Shown here one piece after another: positions 25,681 through 34,477 of a stretch of DNA of 64,000 nucleotides. The notes below the pieces were generated by a model. That model searched no databases, was not told where the DNA came from, and saw only the letters and a program-made list of their open reading frames with translations. The translations under genes were made by a program, and so were the position numbers. Numbering within the stretch: the stretch's first letter is position 1; each line of letters opens with the position of its first letter. The DNA is from Actinomadura sp. NBRC 104412 (GTDB lineage Bacteria > Actinomycetota > Actinomycetes > Streptosporangiales > Streptosporangiaceae). The stretch spans positions 62,001 to 126,000 of the forward strand of contig NZ_BSTM01000025.1 of NCBI RefSeq assembly GCF_030269515.1, read 5' to 3'.

Positions 25681-27962
25681 CGCAGGACCCCGGCGTCGCG
25701 GAGCCTCCGGATCCGGTCCGGGGACAGCCCCGCGACCTCGCGCAACACCGCGTCGGTGTCGGCTCCCAGCAGCGGCGCGGTGGCGCGGATCCCGCCCGCG
25801 TTACGGCTCAGCCGGATCGGCGTGCCCTCGTGCAGGAACGCGCCCGCCACCGGATGCTCCGCGCGCACGTAGAAGCCGCGGGCGCGAAGCTGCGGGTCCT
25901 GCTCGACCAGGTCCTGGCCGTTCTGCACCGCGCCCGCGGGGATTCCGTGCTCCTGCAGCAGTTCGGCGGCGGCATCGGCGGGCATCGTACGTGCCCAGGT
26001 AGTCAGCGCCTCCTCGATCCCGTCCGTCCCGGCGGGATGGCCGATCACCGAGCACAGCGCCCGGCGCTCCTCCTCCGACCGGACGCTCACGGCCAGCCAC
26101 CGGTCCGGCCCCAGGCACCGGTACACGCCGTGCGGGCTCCAGGACGGGTGGGAGTTGCCGCGCGGCTCGGGCGGGACGGGCGCGATCACGCTGGTGCCCA
26201 TGTGCGCGGTCATGGCCTCAAGCTGGGACAGGTCGATGTGCTGGCCGCGTCCCGTCCGGTCCCGGTGCTCCAGCGCGGCGACGGTGGCGAGGGCGGCCTG
26301 CAACCCGGCCACGATGTCGCCGTGCCCGTAGATCACGCCGACCACGTCGTCGGCCGACCACCCGGTCAGCCCGGTCAGCCCGGAACTCGCCGAGACGGTG
26401 TCGGCGTAGGAGACCCACCCGCTGCGCGGCCCGGTGTGACCCATGCCCGACATGCTCACGTAGACGATGTCCTGTTTGAGCTCGCGGAGCGCCTCGTACC
26501 CGAGCCCCATCTTCCTCATCACCGTGGCGCTGTAGTTCTCCACGACGACGTCGCTGGCGGCGATGAGCTCGCGCAGCACCGCCAGGCCCTCCTCCGAGCG
26601 CAACGCGAGCGCGACACTGCGCTTGTTCCGGTTGACGTCGTTGAAGTAGCCGTTTCCGTTCCGGTCTGTATTTCCGTTCCGGTCTACGTGTGGCCCCCGG
26701 GACAGGTGCATGAACGGCGCGAACCGCGTGGGGTCGGGACGCGTCTCCGACTCCACCTTGATCACTTCGGCGCCGTGGTCGGCCAGGATCTTGGTGCAGT
26801 ACGGCCCGGCCAGCACCCAGGTCAGGTCGAGCACCCGGACCCCGGTCAGAACGGGCGCGTCCGAACCCGCGCCGTCCGTGGCGGGGCGGACGGGTTCGCG
26901 GGGCTCGTCCAGCAGCGCCTGATCGGCGCCCCGCTCGGCCACGGTGAGGGACGCGACGCGCCGCCCCTCCGGGAAGGCGAACGGGAAGCCCAGATCGGTG
27001 CGTTCCCCGTGCGGTGTCCGTGCGCGCAGGAAGAAGCCACGGGCGCTGAGCTGGGGGTTGGCGGTCAGCTCGGCGGGGCGCTCGACCGCCGCCCACGGCA
27101 GCTTCCTGGCCTGCGCCGCCTCGGCGAAGGCGGCCTTGGGCCACTTGCCGACGAAGTCCTGGACGACCTCGAACACGTGCCGCTGGTGCCGCTTGCGTTC
27201 CACGGGGTCCTGCCAGCGCGGCTCGTCCAGGTCGGCCTGCGCGTTCTCCTCGCGCATCCAGGCCAGCAGCGCGTCCCACATGCGGGGGCTGCCGCCGAGC
27301 CCGCCGCCCAGGTAGCCGTCCGCGGCGCGGAACAGGGCGTGCGGCACCAGCGGGTGCTCCCGTCCCGGCCGCGGCGGCACGCGGTCCTCGTGCAGGTACG
27401 CCAGCGTGCCCGCCTCCAGGCTCGCGGCCACGCACTCCTGCGCGGAGACGTCGATGAGCTGGCCGCCGCCGCTCCGCCGCGCCCGCAGGCCCAGCAGGAC
27501 GGCGATCGCGGCGTTCACGCCCGCGAGCTGCTCGGCCTGGTTCTCCGGGAGCGAGAGCGGCGGCCCGTCGGGATCGCCGACCTGCGCCAGCATGCCGCCG
27601 AGCGCCGCCACCACCAGGTCGGTGCCCTGCCAGGAGCCGCGCGGGCCGTCGCACCCGAACGGCGTCACCCGGACGTGGACCAGGTGATCGGGCGCCGGGG
27701 CGCCGTCCGGGGTGCCGTCGAGCAGCACGTCGGCGGTCTCCAGCAGCCGCCGCAGCCCGGCCTCGTCGCCCTCCTCCAGGACGACCGACCGCTTGCCCCC
27801 GTGCCAGTGCGCGAACGACCAGCCGTCCAGCTCCTCCCGCGTGGGGTCGCCGCCCGGCGGCTCGACCAGCACCACCTCGTGCCCGAGCCCCACCAGCAGT
27901 CTGCCCGCGAAACGCGTGAACGGGCTGGGCAGCTCGACGACCCGTACCACCGGCTCCGCCAT
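25677..27962 (-). CDS. two-domain type III CoA-transferase (CaiB/BaiF family)
   Basis: A 761-residue tandem protein. Two CoA-transferase III domains lie at about 1-350 and 365-761; the second has the fuller signature (VLDLTWVLAGPYCTKILADHG, then FNDVNRNKRSVAL). Segments GQLIDVSAQE and GQHIDLSQLE mark the equivalent active-site region in each half; the position usually Asp in formyl-CoA transferase reads Glu here, as often seen in this annotation class. It likely moves CoA between an organic acid and a pathway intermediate. A small duplication (DRNGN twice, DNA at about 26655-26690) interrupts the loop before FNDVNRNK. The stop overlaps the synthetase remnant. Confidence 0.82.
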   Translation of the reverse strand: MAEPVVRVVELPSPFTRFAGRLLVGLGHEVVLVEPPGGDPTREELDGWSFAHWHGGKRSVVLEEGDEAGLRRLLETADVLLDGTPDGAPAPDHLVHVRVTPFGCDGPRGSWQGTDLVVAALGGMLAQVGDPDGPPLSLPENQAEQLAGVNAAIAVLLGLRARRSGGGQLIDVSAQECVAASLEAGTLAYLHEDRVPPRPGREHPLVPHALFRAADGYLGGGLGGSPRMWDALLAWMREENAQADLDEPRWQDPVERKRHQRHVFEVVQDFVGKWPKAAFAEAAQARKLPWAAVERPAELTANPQLSARGFFLRARTPHGERTDLGFPFAFPEGRRVASLTVAERGADQALLDEPREPVRPATDGAGSDAPVLTGVRVLDLTWVLAGPYCTKILADHGAEVIKVESETRPDPTRFAPFMHLSRGPHVDRNGNTDRNGNGYFNDVNRNKRSVALALRSEEGLAVLRELIAASDVVVENYSATVMRKMGLGYEALRELKQDIVYVSMSGMGHTGPRSGWVSYADTVSASSGLTGLTGWSADDVVGVIYGHGDIVAGLQAALATVAALEHRDRTGRGQHIDLSQLEAMTAHMGTSVIAPVPPEPRGNSHPSWSPHGVYRCLGPDRWLAVSVRSEEERRALCSVIGHPAGTDGIEEALTTWARTMPADAAAELLQEHGIPAGAVQNGQDLVEQDPQLRARGFYVRAEHPVAGAFLHEGTPIRLSRNAGGIRATAPLLGADTDAVLREVAGLSPDRIRRLRDAGVLR

Positions 27963-27963
27963 C

Positions 27964-28827
27964 TCAGTGCTCCTGGTTCAGGAAGCCGGTCACGACGCTG
28001 TAGTAGTCATAGGGGCGTTCCTCCTGGAGATGGTGTGAGGCCCGGTCCATGACGTGCAGGTTGCCCTTCGGCATCATGCGGGCCAGCATCAGCGGGTAGT
28101 CGGGGGTGAGGAACGCGTCGTACATGCCCCACATGAACAGGGTCGGCGCCTGGATCGTCCCGAGCCGGTCGCCCAGCTCCTGCCATTCGCCGCGCGGGTC
28201 GTCGGACGCCGCGGCCAGGGCCATCTCGCCGGGATCGATGCTCTGCTCGTAGCGCATCGTCACGGTCTCGTCGGGGATGGCGCTCTCGTCGTACCACTCC
28301 AGCCGGGCCATCAGATCGCGCATCTTCTCCCAGGACGGCCCCGTGCCGCCGAAGTACACGTCCCGGGCCTTGCGCCCGCGGTGGCCGCGTTCGGGCAGCG
28401 GCGCCAGCGGGCCGTGCCACACCGGCTGGCTGCCCGTGACGACCAGTGAGCGCACCCGATCGGGGTAGAGGGCGGCCAGGTTGAGCGCGATCGTCCCGCC
28501 CCAGGAGTTGCACACGAAGTCGGCCCGGTCCAGGCCCAGCGTGTCCATCAGCGCGACCGTCTTGGCGGCGTGGAAGTCCCACATCGGGCCCTTGATCACG
28601 CACTTCTCGGACTTGCCGTACTGCAGGATGTCCACCAGGAAGACGCGGCGGTCGGCGGCGAACAGCGGGGCCACCTGCCCGAAGTCGGACCAGCCCGTGC
28701 AGCCGGGCCCGCCCCCGTGCAGGAAGATCGTGGGGCTGCCCTGCCCCAGCTCGATGTAGTGGTAGGTGACACCGTCCGCCTTCGCGTAGGCGCCCTCCGG
28801 CGCCGGCCGAATCCGCATGAGGTCCAT
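27964..28827 (-). CDS. alpha/beta hydrolase, meta-cleavage-product hydrolase type
   Basis: A 287-residue hydrolase with oxyanion motif FLHGGGPGCTGW, nucleophile elbow CNSWGG (Ser 108), acid in MWGMYDAFLTPDYP and His in MDRASHH near the C-terminus. HGGGPG and the N-S-x-G-G elbow are characteristic of C-C hydrolases that split ring-fission products (BphD/HsaD-like). This fits a pathway with the LigB-type dioxygenase at 38-39 kb. Two close starts exist (ATG 28827 and ATG 28818); the longer is given. One base separates it from the CoA-transferase, so they are co-transcribed. Confidence 0.82.
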   Translation of the reverse strand: MDLMRIRPAPEGAYAKADGVTYHYIELGQGSPTIFLHGGGPGCTGWSDFGQVAPLFAADRRVFLVDILQYGKSEKCVIKGPMWDFHAAKTVALMDTLGLDRADFVCNSWGGTIALNLAALYPDRVRSLVVTGSQPVWHGPLAPLPERGHRGRKARDVYFGGTGPSWEKMRDLMARLEWYDESAIPDETVTMRYEQSIDPGEMALAAASDDPRGEWQELGDRLGTIQAPTLFMWGMYDAFLTPDYPLMLARMMPKGNLHVMDRASHHLQEERPYDYYSVVTGFLNQEH

Positions 28828-28950
28828 GATCCCGAATCGTGGTCGCGGGACCGGACGGCGGTCGAGCGCGCCGGTCCGCTGAGCGGGCCGCCGCCGTGGC
28901 CTGCTCGAACACGCGGTCCTACGCTGCCGGGTGAGAGAGGGAGGAAGCTC

Positions 28951-29730
28951 ATGACGGTCGTAGACGAGGATCTGGCGAACATTCCGGCACCCCCCGTCTT
29001 CGCGACGACGGCGGAGGAACGCGAGCACCGCAAGCGGCGGGTCGCCGCGGGGTACCGGGTGCTGGCCCGCTTCGGCCTGGACGAGGGGATCGCCGGGCAC
29101 ATCACCTGCCGTGACCCCGAGCTCACCGACCATTTCTGGACGGCGCCGTTCGGCCGCTACTTCGGCCGCGTCCTGCCGCGGGATCTGATCCTGGTGAACG
29201 ACGAGGGCAAGGTCGTGGAGGGTGAGGGACGGCTCAACCGGGCCGCGTTCGCCATCCACTCCGAGGTGCACAAGGCCCGGCCCGACGTCGTCGGGGCCGT
29301 GCACGCGCACGGCCTGCACGGCAAGACGTTCTCGTCCCTGCACACGACGCTGGCGCCGCTCACCCAGGACGCCTGCGCCTTCTACGGGTCGCACTCCTTC
29401 CACGAGGACTACTCCGGCGTGGTGTTCGACCCCGAGGAGGGGCGGCGCATCGCGGCCTCGCTCGGCGACGGCAAGGCGGTCATCCTCGCCAACCACGGCC
29501 ACCTCACGGTGGGGCGGACGGTGGACTCGGCGATCTGGTGGTTCGTCACGATGGAGCGGTCCTTCCAGTCCGAGCTGATGGCCCGCGCCGCCGGCGACCC
29601 GGTGCCGCTGGACGAGGAGACCGCGCGGCTGACCGCCGAGCAGGTGGGCGGGGAGGACGTCGGCTGGTTCGCCTTCCAGCCCATCTGGGAGCGGATCGTC
29701 TCCGAGCAGCCGGACCTTCTCGCAGAGTGA
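28951..29730 (+). CDS. class II aldolase/adducin family protein (possible decarboxylase)
   Basis: A 259-residue protein with the family's zinc-binding pattern: VGAVHAHGLHGKTFSSL (His pair) and ILANHGHLTVGRT (third His), plus ITCRDPEL near the N-terminus. The family includes fuculose-phosphate aldolase but also decarboxylases such as the actinobacterial 3,4-dihydroxyphthalate decarboxylase; in this island, with Rieske and extradiol oxygenases, a decarboxylase or retro-aldol step on a ring acid is the more attractive guess. GGGAGGAAGCTC precedes the ATG. It reads divergently from the hydrolase and overlaps the following MaoC-type gene by 4 bases. Confidence 0.8.
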   Translation: MTVVDEDLANIPAPPVFATTAEEREHRKRRVAAGYRVLARFGLDEGIAGHITCRDPELTDHFWTAPFGRYFGRVLPRDLILVNDEGKVVEGEGRLNRAAFAIHSEVHKARPDVVGAVHAHGLHGKTFSSLHTTLAPLTQDACAFYGSHSFHEDYSGVVFDPEEGRRIAASLGDGKAVILANHGHLTVGRTVDSAIWWFVTMERSFQSELMARAAGDPVPLDEETARLTAEQVGGEDVGWFAFQPIWERIVSEQPDLLAE

Positions 29731-30209
29731 CCGGCGGCCCTCTGGAACTGGCGGAGAAGCGGGCCCGGGCCGAGCTCGGCCGCGTGGAGCGCCGGTCGCT
29801 CGGCACGGTGAGCGCCGACGCCGCGGCCGAGTTCGCGCGGGCGGCGGGCGAGACCTCCCCGCGGCTGGTCGACCCGGCCCATCCCGCGTTCACCGTCCAC
29901 CCGATGTACCTGGTCAGCCTGCTGCGCGGGGCGCCGGGCGCCGACCCGGAGGAGTACCGCCCGGACGGCATGTACCGGGACGAGGTCCCCGGCACCGATG
30001 GACTGGACGTGCGGCTGATGGCGGGCGGGCAGGACGTGCGCTTCCTCGGTAAGGCGCGTCCCGGTGAACGTATCGAGGTGCGCCGCGTCCTGGAATCCGT
30101 CGAACGCAAGGGGAAGGGCGCGGGCTTCCTGCTGCTCACGGTCGTCAAGACCTACGCCTCGGAGCGCGGCCCGCTGATCGAGGTCACGGAGAGGTTCATC
30201 GTCCGATGA
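29727..30209 (+). CDS. MaoC-like hydratase, N-terminal-type hot-dog subunit
   Basis: A 160-residue protein starting at a GTG that overlaps the aldolase-family stop. It matches the N-terminal half of MaoC/FAS1-like dehydratases (FARAAGETSPRLVDPAHPAFTVHP, then GGQDVRFLGKARPGERIEVRR). Such halves lack the catalytic Asp/His and pair with a second hot-dog subunit, encoded next with an ATGA overlap. Together they probably hydrate an enoyl-CoA or unsaturated acid in the catabolic pathway, as in mesaconyl-CoA hydratase-like enzymes. Confidence 0.78.
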   Translation: MTGGPLELAEKRARAELGRVERRSLGTVSADAAAEFARAAGETSPRLVDPAHPAFTVHPMYLVSLLRGAPGADPEEYRPDGMYRDEVPGTDGLDVRLMAGGQDVRFLGKARPGERIEVRRVLESVERKGKGAGFLLLTVVKTYASERGPLIEVTERFIVR

Positions 30210-30628
30210 GAACAGAGGTCCCGCCGGTGGAGTACGTCCCGGACGAGATCACCTTGCTCCGGTTCGGGTCGGTGACCCGCAACGCCCATCGCATCCACTA
30301 CGACACCGCGTTCGCCCGCTCGGAGGGGCTGGACGGCCCGGTCGTCATGGCGCAGTTGCACGGCTGCCTGTTCCATCGGGCCGCCGCGGCCTACGCGGGC
30401 GAGACCGGAGAGGTGCTCTCGGTCGGCTGGCAGAACCGGGCGCCCGCCTATGCCGGTGACCGCCTCGTCGTCTCCGGCGTGGTCGAATCCGTCGACGAGG
30501 AGACCGGCCACATCACCCTGGCCCTGGAGGAACACCGCTTCCCGGACGGCGAAGGCCCCGGCACGCTCTGCTGCCGGGGCCACGCCGTGGTCGCCGTTCA
30601 GTCCTCGGACGCTCGGTCGTCGAAGTAG
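30206..30628 (+). CDS. MaoC-like hydratase, catalytic-type hot-dog subunit
   Basis: A 140-residue protein with the hydratase signature FGSVTRNAHRIHYDTAFARSEGLDGPVV cut across the conserved Asn/His region (N-A-H-R-I-H-Y-D). It supplies the active site for the split dehydratase encoded by the two overlapping genes. Its last 31 bases overlap, tail to tail, the 3' end of the oxidoreductase gene on the minus strand, so both proteins' C-termini share the same DNA. Confidence 0.82.
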   Translation: MRTEVPPVEYVPDEITLLRFGSVTRNAHRIHYDTAFARSEGLDGPVVMAQLHGCLFHRAAAAYAGETGEVLSVGWQNRAPAYAGDRLVVSGVVESVDEETGHITLALEEHRFPDGEGPGTLCCRGHAVVAVQSSDARSSK

Positions 30629-31578
30629 AGCGCCACCTTGCCGATCGCCTCTCCGGTGCGGAGCCGCTCGGCGGCCTCCGCGAGCCGTTCGGCCGGGTAC
30701 CGCTCGATCGGCAGGGTCAGCTCGCCGGCCGACAGCTCCGTCAGCAGCCGGGCGGCGTCCTCCGCGACCTCCTCGCCGCGCCTGATCAGGTTGACCGGCA
30801 GGAGCGACACGTCGGCCAGCAGGAAGTCCGCGAGGTCGGCGCGGAAGTCGCGGCCGGCCGTGTAGCCGACCAGCGCGACCCGGCCGCCGCCCCGCACCTG
30901 CCCGAGCATGGCGGTCAGCACCGGCCCGCCCACCGTGTCGATCACGGCGTCGAAGGGGTCCACGGACGACTCCGCCAGCTCGGAGGCCAGGATCGCCTTG
31001 GCCGAGGCCGGGACGTGCGGCAGCTTGGACTCCCGGCCGACGACGCCGACGACCTCCGCCCCGGCGCGCGCCGCGAGCTGCACGGCCAGAGTTCCGACCG
31101 CGCCCGCCGCGCCCGTCACCGCGACCCGCTCCCCGGGCCGCACCGCGGCGACCGAGTGGACCGCGAGCTGCGCCGTTCCGGCGGGGGAGAAGAAGCAGCA
31201 CGCCAGGGCCGGGTCGATCCCCTCGGGGACGGGCACGACCGCCGAATCGCGCACCACGGTGTGCTCGGCCCAGCCGCCGTCCCGCTTCAGCCCGGCGCCG
31301 CCGCCGCGGAACCGCACCGGCAGTCCCTCGGGATGGACGTCGGACTCCACGACGACACCGGCCGCCTCCGTGCCGGGCACCGAGGGCAGGTCCGGCAGGA
31401 TGCCGAACCGGCCCTCCACCACGTTGAGGTCGAGATGCCCGACCTGCGCCGCCCGCACCCGGATCAGGGTGTGACCCGGCGGCCGGTCCGGCACGGGCCG
31501 CTCCACCAGGCGCGGCAGCTCACCGAACCTCTTCAGGACCAGCGCCCTGCTCATCCGTCCACCGGCGGGTTCGCTCAC
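30598..31578 (-). CDS. zinc-type/quinone oxidoreductase-like alcohol dehydrogenase (MDR family)
   Basis: About 318-326 residues. The GroES-like N-terminal part has VPGTEAAGVVVES and the Rossmann part has VAVTGAAGAVGTLAVQLAARAGAEVVGVV across its cofactor motif. The structural-zinc cysteine cluster is absent, so it is a zinc-free NADPH-dependent enoyl/quinone reductase-like MDR. GTG 31578 overlaps the permease stop (GTGA); ATG 31554 is an alternative. It is the last gene of the ABC uptake operon, implying it acts on the imported compound or a product. Its 3' end overlaps the MaoC gene on the other strand. Confidence 0.8.
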   Translation of the reverse strand: MSEPAGGRMSRALVLKRFGELPRLVERPVPDRPPGHTLIRVRAAQVGHLDLNVVEGRFGILPDLPSVPGTEAAGVVVESDVHPEGLPVRFRGGGAGLKRDGGWAEHTVVRDSAVVPVPEGIDPALACCFFSPAGTAQLAVHSVAAVRPGERVAVTGAAGAVGTLAVQLAARAGAEVVGVVGRESKLPHVPASAKAILASELAESSVDPFDAVIDTVGGPVLTAMLGQVRGGGRVALVGYTAGRDFRADLADFLLADVSLLPVNLIRRGEEVAEDAARLLTELSAGELTLPIERYPAERLAEAAERLRTGEAIGKVALYFDDRASED

Positions 31579-32399
31579 ACCTTCACCTCGTAACGCTTCA
31601 GGACGCGGGCCGCCACGATCCGCAGCACCCGGTCGAAGACGAACCCCAGGATTCCCAGCACGATGATGCCGACGAACACCCAGTCGATGCGGCCGTAGTT
31701 CCGGGAGGTCCAGATCAGCGCGCCCAGCCCCACCTGCGCGGCGACGATCTCCGCCGACACGATGGTCAGGAAGCTGTTGCCCATCGCCAGTCGGGCGCCG
31801 GTGACGATGTGCGGCACCGTCGAGGGCAGCACCACGTTCCGCATGATCTGCCAGCGGTTCGCGCCGAGGCTGGCCGCCGCGCGCAGCTTGGACTCGTTCA
31901 CCGACAGCACGCCCGCGATGGTGTTGAGCGTGACGATGAAGACGGCGGTGTAGAAGATCAGCACCACCTTGGACGACTCGCCGATCCCCAGCCACACCAC
32001 GGCCAGCGTGACGAACGCGACCGGGGGGATGAAGCGGAAGAACTCGATGTAGGGGTCCAGCAGCCGCCGGATGATGGGGACCTGCCCCATCAACAGGCCC
32101 ACCGGCACCCCGACCACCAGGCCCAGGCCCCAGCCGATCAGGATCCGGCGGCTGGAGGCGATCACCGAGTTGCCCAGCGTGCCGTCGGCCGCCAGCTCGC
32201 GCGCCGCCGACAGGGTCTGGCCGGGCGAGGCCACCAGCGCCGAGCCGTACCGCATGGCCAGTAACTGCCACACCGCGATGCCCGCGGCGATCGACACCAC
32301 GAACATGCCGAGCGAGCGCAGCCGTCCCGCCACCGCGCCCGGCCGCCGCGGTTCCTCGACGGACGGGGTGGCGGCGGCGTCCGCCGAGACGACGGTCAT
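31575..32399 (-). CDS. ABC transporter permease (SsuC/TauC-like)
   Basis: A 274-residue permease with about six membrane segments and the docking loop KLRAAASLGANRWQIMRNVVLPST preceding its last helices. RFIPPVAFVTLAVVWLGIGESSKV is typical of the nitrate/sulfonate/taurine subclass. It overlaps the ATPase stop by 4 bases. With the ATPase and binding protein it forms a complete uptake system. In rhodococci a similar subclass imports phthalate, which is consistent with the surrounding catabolic genes, but the substrate is inferred. Confidence 0.9.
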   Translation of the reverse strand: MTVVSADAAATPSVEEPRRPGAVAGRLRSLGMFVVSIAAGIAVWQLLAMRYGSALVASPGQTLSAARELAADGTLGNSVIASSRRILIGWGLGLVVGVPVGLLMGQVPIIRRLLDPYIEFFRFIPPVAFVTLAVVWLGIGESSKVVLIFYTAVFIVTLNTIAGVLSVNESKLRAAASLGANRWQIMRNVVLPSTVPHIVTGARLAMGNSFLTIVSAEIVAAQVGLGALIWTSRNYGRIDWVFVGIIVLGILGFVFDRVLRIVAARVLKRYEVKV

Positions 32400-33307
32400 C
32401 GTTCCTCCCCTGGCTCGTCCGCCGGAGCCTCCCGCGGATCGTCCACGCCCTGCTCGCGCAGGGCCTTGCGCACCTCTTCGCCGATGTCGCGGCGCAGCGC
32501 CGCGCGCAGCTCGATCGCCTCGGGCGCCGTGTCGTCGCGGGGACGGGGCAGGTCCACCGGGTACACGCTCTTGATCGTGGCGCCGGGGCCCGCGGTCATC
32601 ACCGCGACCCGGTCGCCCAGCACGATCGCCTCGTCGATGTCGTGGGTGACGAACACGACCGTGCAGCCGGACGCCCGCCAGATGCGCGCCATCTCCTCCT
32701 GCATGACCTGCCGGGTCTGGGCGTCCAGCGCGCCGAACGGCTCGTCCATCAGGACGACGCTCGGCTCGTTGGCCAGCACCCGCGCGATCTGCACGCGCTG
32801 CCGCATGCCGCCCGAGAGCTGGCCGGGGAACCGGTCGGCGCAGTGCCGCAGCCCGACCAGGCCCAGGTACTCCTCGGCGATCGCGTTCTGCTCGGCCCGC
32901 GACCGGCCCCGCATGCGCGGGCCGAACGCCACGTTCTGGCGCACGGTCATCCAGTCGAACAGCGCCTCGCTGCTCTGGAACACCATGCCGCGGCCGGGGT
33001 CGGGGCCGGTGACGGCCTCGCCGTCCACGGTGAGACGGCCCCGCCGCACCGGGACGAATCCGGCCAGCGCCGACAGCAGCGTGGACTTGCCGCAGCCGCT
33101 CGGGCCGAGCAGGCACAGGAACTCCCCGGCCTCGATGTCCAGCGAGATGTCCTGGACGGCGAGGAAGGACCCGAAGCCGATGGCCACGCCGGAGACGGAC
33201 ACCGCCGCCCCGTGCGCGGCCCCGCCCCCGCCCCCCGCCGGGGCGGCCCCGCTCGCGGGGGCCTCATCCGGCGGAGGGCGGCGACCGGTGTCGATGGCCT
33301 TGGTCAT
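32396..33307 (-). CDS. ABC transporter ATPase (SsuB/TauB-like)
   Basis: A 303-residue ATPase with Walker A (LLGPSGCGKSTLLSAL), Q-loop (GMVFQSSEALFDWMTVRQNV), signature (QLSGGMRQRVQIARVLA), Walker B (SVVLMDEPFGALD) and H-loop (FVTHDIDEAIVLGDR). A flexible Gly/Ala/Pro-rich leader of about 45 residues precedes the domain. ATG 33307 is chosen because it overlaps the binding-protein stop and GAAAGGAAC precedes it. Confidence 0.92.
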   Translation of the reverse strand: MTKAIDTGRRPPPDEAPASGAAPAGGGGGAAHGAAVSVSGVAIGFGSFLAVQDISLDIEAGEFLCLLGPSGCGKSTLLSALAGFVPVRRGRLTVDGEAVTGPDPGRGMVFQSSEALFDWMTVRQNVAFGPRMRGRSRAEQNAIAEEYLGLVGLRHCADRFPGQLSGGMRQRVQIARVLANEPSVVLMDEPFGALDAQTRQVMQEEMARIWRASGCTVVFVTHDIDEAIVLGDRVAVMTAGPGATIKSVYPVDLPRPRDDTAPEAIELRAALRRDIGEEVRKALREQGVDDPREAPADEPGEER

Positions 33308-34293
33308 CCCGTTCCTTTCGCTTTCGCGGTCACCCATCCCTGGAGCACGGCCGCGTTCAGGTTGGGCGTGGCCTTGACCTTGCCGGTGCTGACGTACCAG
33401 GCGGCGGTGCTCTCGTAGCCCTTCATATCGGCGGGCGTGATGTCGCGCACCTTGAAGTCGATCTCACGGACCGCCGTCATGGTCTGCTCGGGCGGCACCT
33501 TGGCGGCCTTCTGCGTCGCCTCGGCCGCCGCGTTCGGGTCGGACTCCACCAGCGCGGTCGCCTCCTGCAGGACCTGGGCGACCTTGGCGGCCGTGCCCTC
33601 GTTGGCGCTCAGCCACTTCTGGCCGGTGATGAGCCAGTGCTGGTACTTCAGCCCGTAGGCGCCGGTGGACTCCAGGACCTTGCCGCCCAGCTTGACGCCG
33701 TTGGCGGGCCACGGCTCCCACAGCGTGTAGGCGTCCACCTCGCCCTTCTGCAGCAGGGCGGGGATCTCCGGCGGGTCGGCGGTGACGAACTTGACCGACT
33801 TCACGTCGATCTTCTTGGACTCCAGGTACTTGGTCATGGCCAGCTCGGACAGGCCGGGCACGATCGCGACCTTCTTGATCTCGGACGGCGAGCCCGTCTT
33901 CGGGCCGGCGACCACCTTCAGGTACTGCCCGGACTCCTGGTAGACCAGCAGCGCCCGCAGCGACGGGTTCTGCTGGAGCTGGGCGATGGTGGTGGTGTCG
34001 GAGCTGCCGGCCATCTGGACCTGGCCGCCGGCGATCGCGTCCACGGCCTCGCCGCCCCGGCCGAACTGGACCACCTCGACGTTCAGGCCGTGCTTACGCC
34101 ACAGCCCCTTGGAGTCGGCGACGAAGAACGGCGCGTACGCCGCGTCGATCCCGACGGCGATACGGATCTTGGGACCGGTGGCTGCGGGGCCGCCGGAGTC
34201 GGTGGTGGCGCCGCCACACGCCGAGAGCGTGAACAGCGCGACTATGAGCGAGAGCGCGCCCGCGAGGCGCCATCTCGTGGCCCGTGCGTCCAT
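33304..34293 (-). CDS. ABC transporter substrate-binding lipoprotein (NitT/TauT-like)
   Basis: A 329-residue periplasmic-type binding protein. The signal peptide ALSLIVALFTLSAC ends in a lipobox Cys, so it is membrane-anchored outside the cell. The fold matches the nitrate/sulfonate/taurine family (IRIAVGIDAAYAPFFVADSKGLWRKHG, split; then FGRGGEAVDAIAGGQVQMA and WEPWPANGVKLGGKV). First gene of the binding protein-ATPase-permease-oxidoreductase operon. Immediately upstream lies the 13-bp repeat array that also forms the 3' end of the next SDR gene. Confidence 0.9.
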   Translation of the reverse strand: MDARATRWRLAGALSLIVALFTLSACGGATTDSGGPAATGPKIRIAVGIDAAYAPFFVADSKGLWRKHGLNVEVVQFGRGGEAVDAIAGGQVQMAGSSDTTTIAQLQQNPSLRALLVYQESGQYLKVVAGPKTGSPSEIKKVAIVPGLSELAMTKYLESKKIDVKSVKFVTADPPEIPALLQKGEVDAYTLWEPWPANGVKLGGKVLESTGAYGLKYQHWLITGQKWLSANEGTAAKVAQVLQEATALVESDPNAAAEATQKAAKVPPEQTMTAVREIDFKVRDITPADMKGYESTAAWYVSTGKVKATPNLNAAVLQGWVTAKAKGTG

Positions 34294-34399
34294 GAGACCT
34301 CATAAGTTGGTGATGAGCTGCCGGATTGGGGGAGAGTAGGCCCGCGTTCGGCACAGGCGCATGGCCGGGGGTCCGCTGAGCGGGACGTACGGCCCCTGA

Positions 34400-34477
34400 T
34401 CAGTGGCGGTGATCACTGGACCCGGTCAGTGGGCATGGCCAGTGGGCTTGATCAGTGGGCATGGTCAGTGGGCCAGG
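34400..34477. repeat. 13-bp minisatellite, six units, forming the 3' end of an SDR gene
   Basis: Six consecutive 13-base units start at 34400, 34413, 34426, 34439, 34452 and 34465. Two are identical (TCAGTGGGCATGG at 34426 and 34452), the others diverge at 1-6 positions. The last unit (TCAGTGGGCCAGG) is the end of the SDR coding sequence on the minus strand and contains its stop codon, so the array looks like repeated copying of that gene end. Confidence 0.9.
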
